This document shows, one piece after another, positions 15,865 to 26,810 of a stretch of 64,000 nucleotides of DNA. The notes beneath the pieces are model-generated. The model did no database searches and was not told where the DNA came from. It worked only from the letters and a program-made list of their open reading frames with translations. This stretch comes from an uncultured SAR116 cluster alpha proteobacterium. Its GTDB lineage: Bacteria; Pseudomonadota; Alphaproteobacteria; Puniceispirillales; Marisalimonadaceae. Numbering within the stretch: the first letter of the stretch is position 1; each line of letters begins with the position of its first letter. The stretch spans positions 1-64,000 of the forward strand of contig CACMOJ010000002.1 of the NCBI GenBank assembly GCA_902615325.1, given 5' to 3'. The position numbers and the translations under genes are program-made.

Positions 15865-17139
15865 TTATAATTTAAAAGGAATATATAGCGCTAAATCAGT
15901 CCATATATACATTACAAAAACTGTAAATATCATCATTATTATAAATGGGAACACACCTTTCGCAACCTCTCCTAATTGAGTTTTGGCAACTGATTGTATA
16001 ACATAGAGATTTAAACCTACTGGTGGCGTAATAAGTGCACACTCAACCATTATAACCATAAATATTCCAAACCAAATAGGATCAACACCCATAGCCATAG
16101 CAGCAGGTAAAAGAACAGGAACCATAATAATTACCATTGACAAAGTTTCAAAAACCAAACCCATTGCAACTAAGATGATACATACCACAACCATAAAAAA
16201 GGCTTTTGTATCTATATTTGAACTTATGAAATAAGATATATCTTGAGGAATTCTATATAAAGCTATTGCTTTTCCAAAAGTCTTGGCACAAGCAACTATT
16301 ATTAATATTGCTGCAGTAGTAACCATAGATTCAAATACAGCTTCTTTAAAATCATCCCATGTTAGAGTTTTTAAAATAAAAACTGTTATTATTAATGAAA
16401 GAAAAAAACCAACTGCAGCTGCTTCTGTAGGTGTAAAAACACCTGTATAAATTCCACCAAGAATCAAAAATGCGAGAATGATTGTGGGAATAACCTTTTT
16501 TGAAGTATTTTTTTTTACATCCCATGTACTTGGTTCTAGTTTTTTAAACCCACCAAAGAATTTAGAATAAACAATCGAATAAATTATAAATAAAGATATA
16601 AGAAATATACCTGGCCCAATTCCAGCAAGAAATAAAGCTATAACTGATTCTTCAGTAATGAAACCATAAACTATCATTGGTAAACTAGGAGGTATCAAAA
16701 TTCCTAATGTACCACCAGCTGCTAAAAGACCATATACAAAATTTTTATTATAGCCTCTTTTAATCATCTCTGGGATAGCTACGACACCAATAGTAGCAGC
16801 TGTTGCTACAGACACGCCAGAAATTGCTGCAAAGATACCACATGATATAATTGTTGCAACTGCTAAACCACCAGGCCAATGTCCTACCCATGCTTGGACT
16901 GCATTAAATAAATCTTTTCCACAACCACCTTTAAGGAGAACATTACTCATTAAAAGAAAAAGTGGAACAGCAAGTAAAATGAAACCATCAAGCGTTGATA
17001 ATATAGCTTGAGGAGCCATTAAAGGAGAAAAACCTCCAAAAATTAGCATTGCAAGCCCAAGAAAACCTAATGAAAAAGAAACAGGTAAACCTGACAACAA
17101 TAATACAAACATTAATGATAATACGATTAAAATAGTCAT
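15865..17139 (-). CDS. TRAP transporter large permease DctM (system 2)
   Basis: The 424-residue protein has about twelve hydrophobic segments and standard DctM landmarks: LLSGLPVSFSLGFLGL near the start, PLFLLMSNVLLKGG, GVSVATAATIGVVAIPEM and AAGGTLGILIPPSLPM. It is the transport channel driven by an ion gradient. The gene starts one base after the dctQ stop and precedes the lyase-family gene, forming dctPQM-lyase. Confidence 0.92.
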   Translation of the reverse strand: MTILIVLSLMFVLLLSGLPVSFSLGFLGLAMLIFGGFSPLMAPQAILSTLDGFILLAVPLFLLMSNVLLKGGCGKDLFNAVQAWVGHWPGGLAVATIISCGIFAAISGVSVATAATIGVVAIPEMIKRGYNKNFVYGLLAAGGTLGILIPPSLPMIVYGFITEESVIALFLAGIGPGIFLISLFIIYSIVYSKFFGGFKKLEPSTWDVKKNTSKKVIPTIILAFLILGGIYTGVFTPTEAAAVGFFLSLIITVFILKTLTWDDFKEAVFESMVTTAAILIIVACAKTFGKAIALYRIPQDISYFISSNIDTKAFFMVVVCIILVAMGLVFETLSMVIIMVPVLLPAAMAMGVDPIWFGIFMVIMVECALITPPVGLNLYVIQSVAKTQLGEVAKGVFPFIIMMIFTVFVMYIWTDLALYIPFKL

Positions 17140-17140
17140 T

Positions 17141-17632
17141 TTAGTGATTACTTTCTGGTGGCTCTATATTTTTTAAAAGTTTTATTATTTCTAAAAAAGA
17201 TTGTATTAATAATAATAAAAAACAAAAAGGAATTGATAATTCTGCTATCCAAGATGGTAAATTAAGTAAACTTCCTGTGGTTCTTCCTCTAACAAAAGAA
17301 TCATAAAAAATGTCAAAACCGAATATCATGACATAAGAGGAAAAAATTATTAAAATCATTAATATTAAAATATTTACAATTTTTTTGTAAGGTTTAGATA
17401 ATTTATTTATAACTAAATTAATCTGTATGTGTTTTCTTGACTTCAATGCCCAAGGCATCGCCAATAATGTTCCATAAATTAATGAGATTTGACTAAGTTC
17501 TGCAGCCCAAATGGTTGGTGATAGAAAAAAATATCTTGCCATTACTTCATAAGAAAGCATGAATCCTGCTAGACAAAAAAGCCAAGCAGAAAACCAAGCT
17601 ACATAATCTATTAATTTTTCAAAGTGATTCAT
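17141..17632 (-). CDS. TRAP transporter small permease DctQ (system 2)
   Basis: About 163 residues with four hydrophobic helices and the DctQ stretch YEVMARYFFLSPTIWAAELSQ. The track begins at 17653, but that ATG falls inside the terminator-like hairpin after dctP, and the codons following it (LSLFYL) come from the stem. The ATG at 17632 (MNHFEKLIDYVAWF) gives the usual DctQ start. The small subunit joins DctM in the membrane. Confidence 0.88.
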   Translation of the reverse strand: MNHFEKLIDYVAWFSAWLFCLAGFMLSYEVMARYFFLSPTIWAAELSQISLIYGTLLAMPWALKSRKHIQINLVINKLSKPYKKIVNILILMILIIFSSYVMIFGFDIFYDSFVRGRTTGSLLNLPSWIAELSIPFCFLLLLIQSFLEIIKLLKNIEPPESNH

Positions 17633-17637
17633 TAAGT

Positions 17638-17664
17638 AAAAAAGAGAGAGCATAAAACTCTCCC
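17638..17664 (-). terminator. Terminator or attenuator between dctP and dctQ (system 2)
   Basis: On the minus strand GGGAGAG pairs with CTCTCTC across a 7-base loop (one G-U pair) and is followed by six T. The hairpin begins 10 bases after the dctP stop and ends before the dctQ start at 17632, so it would let dctP be made in excess over the permease. Confidence 0.8.
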
Positions 17665-17674
17665 TTATTTAAAA

Positions 17675-18667
17675 TTATAATTTTGATGCGGCATCTAAAA
17701 GTTGTGCTCCTAGCGATCCAGCATTCTTTTTATAATCATCATAAACTGGCTTAGAAGCTGCTTTAAATGCGTCAATATCTGATTTACTAGGCGTTACAAT
17801 TTTCATACCTTTAGACTTGGCCAAATCATATGCCTCTTGTTCAATTTTAGCTACATTATTTCGAACATCTTTTTCAGCAATTACAGCAGATTTTATAATT
17901 ACATCTTTTTGTTTAGCAGATAAACTATTAAACCACTTTGTATTAGCTACTACAATAAATTCAATAACACCATGATTCGTTTTTGTTATCGTATCCATAA
18001 CTTCAAAAAGTTTTCTAGATTTCACTCCAGAAACTCCAGTCATACCCACATCAACGGTACCTCTTTGATAAGCAAGATATTGTTCCGAACCAGAAATTAA
18101 AGTTGGAGCCCCACCAGATGCTTTTACAAAAGTACCCAATGTTTTTCCAAATACTCTGACTTTTTTTCCCTTCATATCAGACGGATTTTTAATAGCTTGA
18201 CCATTTGAAAGCATAATTGCATTTCCATATGCTTGCCACCATAATACGGTAGAACCTGTGCCCTTAATTGCATCATCTATTGGACCTCTTATTGAGGATC
18301 CTTTTGAAACAGCCTTTCTTACTTTTTGATCTGTATTTAATAAGAAGGGTTGATAAAATAAATCTACAGCAGGTATATCCCCTACATATCTAGTAAGTGA
18401 AGCAACTCCTGATTCAATTGAACCAGAGCCAACTGCAGCTGGCACTTCTTTATCTTTATATAGTTGAGCAGAATCATAAATTTCAACTTTAATATCGCCA
18501 TTTGATCTACTTTCAACCTCTTTTTTGAAAAGTAACAAATTTTGACCTAAATGCGATTTAAGTGGTAGTTGTAGAGATATTCTCATAGTTGTTTCAGCAA
18601 CTACAAAATTTACAGAGCCTAATACAATTACTGATGCTGCTAATAATTTTATTAATAACGATTTCAT
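17675..18667 (-). CDS. TRAP transporter solute-binding protein DctP (system 2)
   Basis: The 330-residue periplasmic protein has a signal peptide of about 24 residues (NFVVA/E), then the DctP fold. It shows the early motif SLQLPLKSHLGQNLLLFKKEVE, the MKGKKVRVFGKTLGTFVKASGG segment with the carboxylate-binding Arg, and EQYLAYQRGTVDVGMTG. It leads dctP-dctQ-dctM-lyase. A GGGGAG ribosome site is seven bases before the ATG. The promoter upstream carries a perfect palindrome in its spacer, so expression is probably repressor-controlled. Confidence 0.92.
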   Translation of the reverse strand: MKSLLIKLLAASVIVLGSVNFVVAETTMRISLQLPLKSHLGQNLLLFKKEVESRSNGDIKVEIYDSAQLYKDKEVPAAVGSGSIESGVASLTRYVGDIPAVDLFYQPFLLNTDQKVRKAVSKGSSIRGPIDDAIKGTGSTVLWWQAYGNAIMLSNGQAIKNPSDMKGKKVRVFGKTLGTFVKASGGAPTLISGSEQYLAYQRGTVDVGMTGVSGVKSRKLFEVMDTITKTNHGVIEFIVVANTKWFNSLSAKQKDVIIKSAVIAEKDVRNNVAKIEQEAYDLAKSKGMKIVTPSKSDIDAFKAASKPVYDDYKKNAGSLGAQLLDAASKL

Positions 18668-18706
18668 AAATACTCCCCGGTATATTAATAAATAATGAAA
18701 TAATAC

Positions 18707-18734
18707 TTTATAGTTAAAATTTTAACTTAAGCAA
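18707..18734 (-). promoter_or_regulatory. Predicted promoter of dctP (system 2) with palindromic operator
   Basis: On the minus strand TTGCTT (18729-18734) and TATAAA (18707-18712) are 16 bases apart. The perfect 16-bp palindrome AGTTAAAATTTTAACT (18712-18727) fills the spacer. This is the classic place for a repressor site. The regulator is not in the window. Confidence 0.55.
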
Positions 18735-18809
18735 GAAAGATCATTAATTAATTAATAAATAAATATAATTTTAAGAAAAAGGTTATTTTACTAATTTATT
18801 TTATTAAGA

Positions 18810-18885
18810 TGGTGAGCCCGGCAGGATTCGAACCTGCGACCCACTGATTAAAAGTCAGTTGCTCTACCAACTGAGCTACGGGCCC
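18810..18885 (-). tRNA. tRNA-Lys (TTT)
   Basis: A 76-base cloverleaf including an encoded CCA. The acceptor stem pairs GGGCCCG with CGGGCTC, the anticodon loop is CTTTTAA giving anticodon TTT, and the T arm contains GGTTCGAATCC. It lies 29 bases after the coaD start-strand partner region, on the same strand as the upstream TRAP 2 operon, and probably has its own promoter. Confidence 0.97.
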
Positions 18886-18914
18886 ATTATTAATCTGAAA
18901 TTATTTTAAATTAT

Positions 18915-19412
18915 TTATTTTATCAAGTTAAATTTTTTAATTATTTCATTATTTACATTTTCAGGTACAAAGGATGAAACGTCACCACCTAAAGAAGCAA
19001 CTTCTTTAACAAATCTTGAAGCAATAAATTGATTTGTCTCAGAGGCCATTAAAAATACAGTTTCAATCTCACTATTTAACCTTTTATTCATACCAGCCAT
19101 TTGAAACTCATAATCGAAATCAGAAACAACCCTCAAGCCTCTAATTATAATTGAAACTTCATTAATTTTTGCAAAATCAATCAACAAATTATCGAATGAT
19201 TCAGCATATATTAAAGCATTGTCAACATTATTAGCATTAATTGCCTCATTTATTAATTTTATTCTTTTATCAATTGAAAAAAGTGGATTTTTTGATGTGT
19301 TTTTTGCAACAGCTACAATCAATTTATCACATAGCTTTGTGGATCTAATTATTATATCTAAATGACCGTTTGTTAGAGGATCAAATGTTCCTGGGTATAA
19401 TCCAATTTTCAT
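18915..19412 (-). CDS. coaD: Phosphopantetheine adenylyltransferase CoaD
   Basis: The 165-residue enzyme transfers AMP from ATP to 4'-phosphopantetheine, the fourth step of coenzyme A synthesis. It has the nucleotidyltransferase motif YPGTFDPLTNGHLDI at the N-terminus, IIRGLRVVSDFDYEFQM in the middle, and FVKEVASLGGDVSSFVP near the end. It follows gyrA by 27 bases, an order common in alphaproteobacteria. Length is normal. Confidence 0.96.
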   Translation of the reverse strand: MKIGLYPGTFDPLTNGHLDIIIRSTKLCDKLIVAVAKNTSKNPLFSIDKRIKLINEAINANNVDNALIYAESFDNLLIDFAKINEVSIIIRGLRVVSDFDYEFQMAGMNKRLNSEIETVFLMASETNQFIASRFVKEVASLGGDVSSFVPENVNNEIIKKFNLIK

Positions 19413-19439
19413 AATTTAATGCTCATAATGATAAATTAA

Positions 19440-22004
19440 TTATTCTGCATCATCACCATCATTATCGAGAAGTAATGCTACAGATACTACTTTTTCTTCT
19501 TCTGACACATCAAATAGTTTGACACCTTGTGTCTTTCTTCCAGTTACTCTTATAGAATTACTATCATTCTCATGAACCTTTAACCTTATTAATTTTCCAA
19601 CATTTGTAACAAGCATGATCTCATCATCAGACGAAACTATATATGAAGATACAACTGGACCATTTCGATCAGAACATTCAATATTAGCAACACCTTGACC
19701 GCCTCTGTTAGTGATTCTGTAATCATCAACTATAGTCCTTTTACCGAAACCATTTTCCGTGACGGATAATACATATTGTTTGATATCTGGATTAACTATA
19801 GACATTGAAACAACATAATCATTTGGTTTAAGTTTTATACCTCTTACCCCAGATGAATCACGTCCAACAAATATTCTAACATCATTAATATCACATCTGA
19901 TAGCTTTACCAAGTCGTGTAGCTAAGAAAAAGTTATCTGTCGCATTACATGGTAGTACAGAAACTAATTCATCATCATTATGCAATTTCATTGCAATTTT
20001 ACCATTTTGCCTAATATTAACAAAATCATTGAGTTGATTTCGTCTAACGTTTCCATTTTTCGTTGCAAATAAAATTTGTAAATCATTCCAACTATCTTTT
20101 TCAGATGGCATCGGCATTACTGTTTGTATTTTTTCAGTAGTATCAATTGGCAGCAAATTCACCATTGCTTTCCCTAGTGCCTGTGGTGCTGCAATTGGTA
20201 ATTTATAACATTTTAATTGATAAACCATACCTTTAGAGGTAAAAAATAAGATAGGTGTATGAGTATCTGTTACAAATAACGAAGTAACCATATCCTCATC
20301 CCTCATTTTCATTCCAGAACGGCCTTTACCTCCTCTTTTTTGAGCTTTATAAGTTGATAAGGGAACTCTTTTTATATATCCACGATGACTTACAGTTACT
20401 ACCATATCTTCTTTTTGGATAAGGTCTTCATCATCTTGATCCACATAACTATCAGTTATTATGGTTTTTCTTTCATAATTAAGTTTATTTATTGCTTCAT
20501 CAAATTCAGATATAATTAATTTTTTTAATACATCATTATCAGAAATTATAGAAAGATATTGATTTATATTATCTGATAACTCGTTGATTTCTAATGTTAT
20601 TTTTTCAGATTCAAGTCCTGTTAACCTTTGCAACCTAAGATCCAAAATAGCTTTTGCTTGTAATTCAGATAATTTATATGTACCGTCGACAACTTTGTTA
20701 TCAGGGTCATCAATCAGTTCAATATATTTTTCAATATCATTTGCTTTCCAAAATTTATTACATAATTCTAATTTAGCCTCTTCGCCGTCTTTAGAACCAC
20801 GAATAATTTTGATGATTTCATCAATATTTTTTAGTGCCACTAGCAAACCAGTCAACACATGAGCTCTATCTCTAGCTTTATTTAATAAAAACTTGGTTCT
20901 ATTTAAAACTACTTCTTGTTTAAATTTATTAAAAGACAATAAAATATCTTTTAAATTCATTTGTTTGGGTTGACCATTATCAAGAGCTAACATATTTATT
21001 GAAAAGGTAGATTGAAGCCTAGTATGTTTCCAAAGTTGATTAAGTACTACATCTCCTTGAGTATCTTTTTTTATATCAATTACAATTCTCATACCATTCC
21101 TATCAGACTCGTCTCTTAAATCTGATATTCCTTCAATAGTTTTACTTCTTACTAATTCGCCTATTTTTTCCAATAATAGAGATTTATTAACTTGATATGG
21201 TATTTCTGTAATAATTATCTTATCTTTGGCGCTCTCATTGCTAATAACTTCAACTTTAGCCCTCATTACTATGCCGCCTTTTCCAGTTTTATAGGCATTA
21301 ACTATACCAGATTTTCCAAAGATGAACCCGGATGTTGGAAAATCAGGACCTTTAACATATTCCATTAGATCTTCAATTGATAAATCAATATCATTAATGA
21401 GTGCTTTACAAGCATTAATAACTTCAACTGGGTTATGAGGAGGAATGTTAGTGGCCATGCCAACAGCTATACCTCCAGCACCATTTACTAATATATTTGG
21501 AAATTCTGCAGGAAGAACAGATGGTTCTAGTTGAGATTCGTCATAATTTGGGACAAAAGAAATTGTTTCTTTATCAATGTCACGTAATAATAATTCAGCT
21601 GATTTTGAGAGTCTAGACTCTGTATATCTCATGGCTGCTGGAGGATCACCATCGACAGAACCAAAGTTACCTTGTCCATCAACCAATTCAACTCGCATAG
21701 AAAAATCTTGGGCCATACGAACCATTGAATCGTAAATCGCAGAGTCTCCATGTGGATGATAATTACCCATTACATCTCCAACAATCCTAGCTGATTTTCT
21801 GTAGGGCTTCGACCAATCATAACCACCTTTGTACATCGCATATAATATTCTTCTATGGACTGGCTTAAGACCATCTCTGACATCTGGTAAGGCTCTAGAA
21901 ACAATTACACTCATAGCATAATCAAGATAAGATTTTTTCATCTCGTCACTTATGGATATAGTGGATATATGCTCTTTAGAGGGGTTTTCTGAATTATTTT
22001 CCAA
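19440..22004 (-). CDS. gyrA: DNA gyrase subunit A
   Basis: The 854-residue protein is the breakage-reunion subunit of gyrase, which introduces negative supercoils. The catalytic tyrosine is in AAMRYTE (Y127). The quinolone-determining region reads [17 protein letters not shown] with Ser88 and Asp92, the sensitive wild-type residues. The GyrA box [10 protein letters not shown], which marks gyrase rather than topoisomerase IV, is present before the C-terminal beta-pinwheel. It is followed by coaD on the same strand. Confidence 0.97.
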   Translation of the reverse strand: MENNSENPSKEHISTISISDEMKKSYLDYAMSVIVSRALPDVRDGLKPVHRRILYAMYKGGYDWSKPYRKSARIVGDVMGNYHPHGDSAIYDSMVRMAQDFSMRVELVDGQGNFGSVDGDPPAAMRYTESRLSKSAELLLRDIDKETISFVPNYDESQLEPSVLPAEFPNILVNGAGGIAVGMATNIPPHNPVEVINACKALINDIDLSIEDLMEYVKGPDFPTSGFIFGKSGIVNAYKTGKGGIVMRAKVEVISNESAKDKIIITEIPYQVNKSLLLEKIGELVRSKTIEGISDLRDESDRNGMRIVIDIKKDTQGDVVLNQLWKHTRLQSTFSINMLALDNGQPKQMNLKDILLSFNKFKQEVVLNRTKFLLNKARDRAHVLTGLLVALKNIDEIIKIIRGSKDGEEAKLELCNKFWKANDIEKYIELIDDPDNKVVDGTYKLSELQAKAILDLRLQRLTGLESEKITLEINELSDNINQYLSIISDNDVLKKLIISEFDEAINKLNYERKTIITDSYVDQDDEDLIQKEDMVVTVSHRGYIKRVPLSTYKAQKRGGKGRSGMKMRDEDMVTSLFVTDTHTPILFFTSKGMVYQLKCYKLPIAAPQALGKAMVNLLPIDTTEKIQTVMPMPSEKDSWNDLQILFATKNGNVRRNQLNDFVNIRQNGKIAMKLHNDDELVSVLPCNATDNFFLATRLGKAIRCDINDVRIFVGRDSSGVRGIKLKPNDYVVSMSIVNPDIKQYVLSVTENGFGKRTIVDDYRITNRGGQGVANIECSDRNGPVVSSYIVSSDDEIMLVTNVGKLIRLKVHENDSNSIRVTGRKTQGVKLFDVSEEEKVVSVALLLDNDGDDAE

Positions 22005-22067
22005 ATTTTAACCTTAACACAATATATAGTAAAACATTTCTTAACATAATACTATATATATTTAATA

Positions 22068-22535
22068 TTAAAATGGTATTTCGTCATCATCAATAGATAA
22101 AGGTTCATCTAAAACTTTTGGTTTCTCTTGATCATTATTTGAAGATAATTGTTCGTTACTATTATTATTAGGCAATTGATTTCTTGAACCTAATAATGTT
22201 AATTCACCTTTATATCTTTGCAAAACAATCTCTGTTGTCCAACGATCTTGCCCAGATTCTTGGTCTGTCCATTTTCTTGTTTGAAGTTGTCCTTCAATAT
22301 AAACTGTACTGCCTTTCTGCAAATATTGTTCAGCTATTCTTCCAACGGGTTCATTAAAAATTACAACACGATGCCATTCTGTTCTCTCTCGAGGCTCACC
22401 TGATGATTTATCTTTCCATTTTTCTGAAGTTGCTATACTTAATCTAACTACCCTATCTCCATTTTGTAATGCACCAACTTCTGGGTCTCTACCCAAATTT
22501 CCAACTAGAATAACTTTATTAATACTTCCGCTCAT
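22068..22535 (-). CDS. ssb: Single-stranded DNA-binding protein
   Basis: About 155 residues. The OB-fold begins [19 protein letters not shown] and includes [10 protein letters not shown] and [15 protein letters not shown]. The C-terminus is the acidic tip DDDEIPF used to recruit repair proteins. The track start at 22604 adds a hydrophobic run that is not part of SSB; the ATG at 22535 has AGGAG nine bases upstream. It is divergent from uvrA, as in many proteobacteria. No SOS box is obvious between them. Confidence 0.96.
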   Translation of the reverse strand: MSGSINKVILVGNLGRDPEVGALQNGDRVVRLSIATSEKWKDKSSGEPRERTEWHRVVIFNEPVGRIAEQYLQKGSTVYIEGQLQTRKWTDQESGQDRWTTEIVLQRYKGELTLLGSRNQLPNNNSNEQLSSNNDQEKPKVLDEPLSIDDDEIPF

Positions 22536-22609
22536 CTTGACGCTCCTAAACTTTGATACTAAATATAATAGATCTATAACAATTATATACAACCTATAAA
22601 TCAAAACTT

Positions 22610-25471
22610 ATGTCAAAAAATCTACTTCCTAGCAAATACTTGCAAGTTAGAGGTGCAAGAGAACACAATTTAAAAAATGTTAACTTAGATTTACCAAAAA
22701 ACAGATTAATAGTAATAACTGGATTATCTGGATCAGGAAAAAGTTCTCTTGCTTTTGATACAATTTATGCAGAAGGTCAAAGAAGATATGTTGAATCTTT
22801 ATCTGCTTATGCTAGGCAATTTTTACAAATGATGCATAAACCAGATGTAGATTTAATAGAGGGTCTTTCTCCGGCAATTTCTATCGAACAGAAAACAACA
22901 AGTAAAAATCCAAGGTCTACAGTTGGAACAGTTACAGAGATCTATGACTACATGAGACTTTTGTGGTCTAGAATTGGCATACCCTACTCTCCAGCCACTG
23001 GTTTACCAATTGTAAGTCAGACTATTTCACAAATGGTAGATAAAATAATTGAGTATCCAGAAAAAACTAGATTCAATTTATTATCACCAATTGTCAGAGG
23101 AAAAAAAGGAGAGTACAGAAAAGAATTTCAAGATTTATCAAAAAAGGGTTTTCAAAGGTTTAGAATTAATGGTGAGTTTTACGAAATAGATGAAATACCA
23201 AAATTAGATAGATATAAAAAACATGATATAGAAGTTTTAGTTGATAGAATAATTATAGATAAAAGTAATAAAGAAAAGTTGTCAGAACTTAAACAAAGAT
23301 TAGCAGATTCAATAGAAATAATATTAAATTTATCTGATGGCTTATTATATTTAATAAATAATGGCACAAATGAAAAAATTGTGTTTTCATCAAATTTTTC
23401 GTGTCCTGAAACTGGCTTTACAATAGATGAAATTGAGCCTAGATTATTTTCTTTTAATAATCCAGCTGGCGCTTGTAAAGAATGTGATGGACTGGGATAT
23501 TCAAATGTATTTACTGAAGAATTAATCATTCCAAATAAAAAGTTATCCTTTAGAGAGGGTGTAATTGCTCCTTGGGCAAATAATACTAGTAAATTATATA
23601 CGCAAACATTAGTATCATTAGGAAAACATTATGGGTTCGATTTAGATACATCATTTAATAAATTAGATAAAAAAACTCAAGAATCTTTACTATATGGTTC
23701 AAAAGACGAAAAAATTGAAATAATCTATAATGATGGAACAAGAGTTTTTAAATCAAAAAAAGTTTTTGAAGGTATCATTCCAAATTTAATTAGGAGATTT
23801 AAAGAAAGTGATAGCAAATGGATAAAAGAAGAATTAACCAAATTTCAATCTGAACAAGCTTGCCCTCTTTGTAAAGGAAAGAGATTAAAAGAGGAAGCTA
23901 TAGCAGTTAAAATTGATAAAAAAGATATATCAGAAATCACAAGCTTATCAATAATTGAAACAGAAAAATGGTTTAATAAATTAAGATCGAAGCTTAATCC
24001 TCAAGAACAAAAAATATCTAATCAAATCTTGAAAGAAATTAATGATAGAATTGGTTTTTTGACAAGCGTTGGACTAGGCTATCTTAGCCTTAACAGAAAA
24101 AGTGGTACTTTATCAGGTGGAGAAAGTCAAAGAATAAGATTAGCAAGTCAGATTGGTTCCGGATTAACAGGCGTATTATACGTATTGGATGAGCCAAGTA
24201 TTGGCCTACATCAAAGAGATAATGAAAAATTATTAGAGACTTTACAAAAATTAAAAAGTTTGGGTAATACAGTAATTGTTGTAGAACATGATCATGAAGC
24301 TATGTTAGCAGCTGATTACATAGTTGATGTTGGTCCAGGTGCTGGAGTAGATGGCGGTCACATCATTGCTGAAGGAACACCTGAAACTATAAAAAATAAT
24401 AAAAAAAGTATCACTGGAAACTATTTAAGCGGACTAAAATTTATTGAAACACCCTCTAAAAGAAGACCAATAAATGCAAATAAAAAAATAACAGTTGTAA
24501 ACGCTTATGGAAATAATTTACGAAATATTACTGTGGATTTTCCACTAGGAGTTCTTACTTGTGTTACTGGTGTTTCAGGAGGTGGAAAATCAACACTTAT
24601 TATCGAAACACTTCAAAAAGCATTATCAAAATCTCTAAATGGGGCGAGTAGTATCCCTTCACCTCATGATGAAATAAGAGGATTGTACCTTATTGATAAA
24701 ATAATTGATATTGATCAATCACCTATTGGAAGGACACCAAGATCTAACCCTGCAACTTATACTGGTGCTTTTTCATTTATAAGAGATTGGTATTCCGGTC
24801 TTCCAGAAGCTAAAGCAAGAGGTTATCTTCCAGGAAGATTTTCATTTAATGTTAAAGGGGGAAGATGTGAAAACTGCCAAGGTGATGGTGTAATTAAAAT
24901 TGAAATGCATTTTTTGCCTGATGTATACGTTAAATGCGATCAGTGCAATGGAAAAAGATATAACAGAGAAACTTTAGAGATTAAATGGCAAGATAAATCT
25001 ATATCTGATGTTTTAGATCTTACAGTTTCAGAAGGATTAGAATTATTTAATGCAGTCCCAATGATCCGAGAAAAATTAGAAACATTAAAAGAAGTTGGCC
25101 TAGGTTATATTAAAATTGGGCAAAGGGCCACGACACTTTCCGGTGGTGAGGCTCAGAGAATTAAACTGTCAAAAGAGTTATCTAAACGAGGAACTGGTAA
25201 AACAATATATATATTGGATGAACCAACAACAGGACTACATTTTCATGATATTAAAAAATTAATTGAGGTAATACAAAGGTTGGTTAATAATGGAAATACT
25301 GTAATTGTCATTGAGCACAATATAGATGTGATAAAAGTAGCTGATTATGTTATAGATCTTGGTCCTGAAGGTGGTGATAAAGGTGGAAAGATCGTTGGGT
25401 GTGGGACACCAGAAGAATTAAGTAAAATAAAATCAAGCTATACAGGTCATTTTTTAAGCAAGATTTTTTGA
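22610..25471 (+). CDS. uvrA: Excinuclease ABC subunit A
   Basis: The 953-residue ATPase finds DNA damage in nucleotide excision repair. It has two ABC modules: Walker [10 protein letters not shown] with a late signature [12 protein letters not shown], then GVSGGGKST with [15 protein letters not shown]. The zinc-finger cysteines are seen in CPLCKGKR-type and [17 protein letters not shown] motifs. Length and domain order are normal for UvrA. It is followed seven bases later by trmFO on the same strand. Confidence 0.97.
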   Translation: MSKNLLPSKYLQVRGAREHNLKNVNLDLPKNRLIVITGLSGSGKSSLAFDTIYAEGQRRYVESLSAYARQFLQMMHKPDVDLIEGLSPAISIEQKTTSKNPRSTVGTVTEIYDYMRLLWSRIGIPYSPATGLPIVSQTISQMVDKIIEYPEKTRFNLLSPIVRGKKGEYRKEFQDLSKKGFQRFRINGEFYEIDEIPKLDRYKKHDIEVLVDRIIIDKSNKEKLSELKQRLADSIEIILNLSDGLLYLINNGTNEKIVFSSNFSCPETGFTIDEIEPRLFSFNNPAGACKECDGLGYSNVFTEELIIPNKKLSFREGVIAPWANNTSKLYTQTLVSLGKHYGFDLDTSFNKLDKKTQESLLYGSKDEKIEIIYNDGTRVFKSKKVFEGIIPNLIRRFKESDSKWIKEELTKFQSEQACPLCKGKRLKEEAIAVKIDKKDISEITSLSIIETEKWFNKLRSKLNPQEQKISNQILKEINDRIGFLTSVGLGYLSLNRKSGTLSGGESQRIRLASQIGSGLTGVLYVLDEPSIGLHQRDNEKLLETLQKLKSLGNTVIVVEHDHEAMLAADYIVDVGPGAGVDGGHIIAEGTPETIKNNKKSITGNYLSGLKFIETPSKRRPINANKKITVVNAYGNNLRNITVDFPLGVLTCVTGVSGGGKSTLIIETLQKALSKSLNGASSIPSPHDEIRGLYLIDKIIDIDQSPIGRTPRSNPATYTGAFSFIRDWYSGLPEAKARGYLPGRFSFNVKGGRCENCQGDGVIKIEMHFLPDVYVKCDQCNGKRYNRETLEIKWQDKSISDVLDLTVSEGLELFNAVPMIREKLETLKEVGLGYIKIGQRATTLSGGEAQRIKLSKELSKRGTGKTIYILDEPTTGLHFHDIKKLIEVIQRLVNNGNTVIVIEHNIDVIKVADYVIDLGPEGGDKGGKIVGCGTPEELSKIKSSYTGHFLSKIF

Positions 25472-25478
25472 TAGTTTT

Positions 25479-26810
25479 ATGAAAAAAAAAATTCACATCA
25501 TTGGTGGAGGTTTAGCCGGCTGTGAATTAGCTTATCAATTGTCTTTAAATAACATTTTTACATATATATATGAGATGAGACCAAAAGTGAGAACTGATGC
25601 TCATCAAACAGGGCAATTATCAGAATTAGTGTGTTCAAATTCCTTTAGGTCAGATGATAGCGTATATAATGCTGTTGGCCTTCTTCATGAAGAACTGAGA
25701 TTATCAAATTCATTGATAATGGAAGCTGCAGATAAAAACAAAGTGCCTGCCGGAAGTGCACTTGCAGTTGATAGAAACATGTTTTCAAAATACATAGATA
25801 CAAAAATTAAATCTAACAAATATATCAAAGTAATTAATAAAGAAATTACATCCTTGAAAATTTTTAATGATGACATTGTAGTTATTGCCACAGGACCTTT
25901 AACCACAAAAAGATTATCTGAAGAAATTGAAAAAATAACATCAAAAAAATCTTTAGATTTTTTTGATGCTATAGCCCCTATTGTATACTACGAAAGTATT
26001 GACATGAATATTGCATGGAAACAATCTAGATACGACAAAGGTGACGGAGACGACTATATAAATTGCCCTTTAACAAAGTTTGAATATTTTAGATTAATCG
26101 AAAATATAAAAAATTCACCAAAAATAGAGTTTAAAGATTTTGAAAATACCCCATTTTTTGAAAGTTGTTTACCTATTGAAGAGATGATAAGAAGAGGGCC
26201 TGAAACATTGAGATATGGGCCTTTGAAACCGGTAGGCCTAACTAACAAGCATTCAAATGAAAAACCTTATGCTGTAGTACAATTAAGACAAGATAACAAA
26301 TTAGGTACTTTATATAATATAGTTGGTTTTCAAACAAAAATGACTTACGGAGCACAAAAAAATGTTTTTAAAAATATACCTGGTTTACAAAATGCAAAAT
26401 TTGCTAGATTTGGAGGCCTTCATAGAAACACATTTATTAAATCACCTAAAGTACTTGATAAATACTTAAGATTAACAACTAATAAAAATATTTTTTTTGC
26501 TGGCCAAATAACTGGAGTAGAAGGGTATGTTGAGTCTACCGCAATTGGCAATTTATTGGCTAGAATATTATCTTCAATCATACTTAATAAAAAATTTATT
26601 TCTGCGCCAAAATCAACTGCACACGGCTCTTTACACAAACATATTACAAAAAATGCAAACGTTAATACTTTTCAACCAATGAATATTAATTTTGGTATAA
26701 TAGATAGCTTTAATGAAAATATCAAAGTTAAAGGCAAGGAAAGAAAAGCACTTAAAACAAGAAAAGCTATTAAAGATTTTAAAAATTGGATTAAAAAACA
26801 AACCAACTAA
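25479..26810 (+). CDS. trmFO: tRNA (uracil-54-C5)-methyltransferase TrmFO
   Basis: The 443-residue flavoprotein makes ribothymidine at position 54 of tRNA using methylenetetrahydrofolate and FADH2. Landmarks are the FAD motif IIGGGLAGCELAYQL, EMRPKVRTDAHQT, the catalytic-region ELVCSNSFRSDD and the C-terminal FFAGQITGVEGYVESTA. It differs from SAM-dependent TrmA. It lies 7 bases after uvrA and overlaps the convergent DUF498 gene by four bases. Confidence 0.95.
   Translation: MKKKIHIIGGGLAGCELAYQLSLNNIFTYIYEMRPKVRTDAHQTGQLSELVCSNSFRSDDSVYNAVGLLHEELRLSNSLIMEAADKNKVPAGSALAVDRNMFSKYIDTKIKSNKYIKVINKEITSLKIFNDDIVVIATGPLTTKRLSEEIEKITSKKSLDFFDAIAPIVYYESIDMNIAWKQSRYDKGDGDDYINCPLTKFEYFRLIENIKNSPKIEFKDFENTPFFESCLPIEEMIRRGPETLRYGPLKPVGLTNKHSNEKPYAVVQLRQDNKLGTLYNIVGFQTKMTYGAQKNVFKNIPGLQNAKFARFGGLHRNTFIKSPKVLDKYLRLTTNKNIFFAGQITGVEGYVESTAIGNLLARILSSIILNKKFISAPKSTAHGSLHKHITKNANVNTFQPMNINFGIIDSFNENIKVKGKERKALKTRKAIKDFKNWIKKQTN

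Noticed and set aside
22536-22609. Search for an SOS (LexA) box between ssb and uvrA
   Set aside because: No GTTC-N7-GTTC or similar alphaproteobacterial LexA site is visible in the intergenic sequence.
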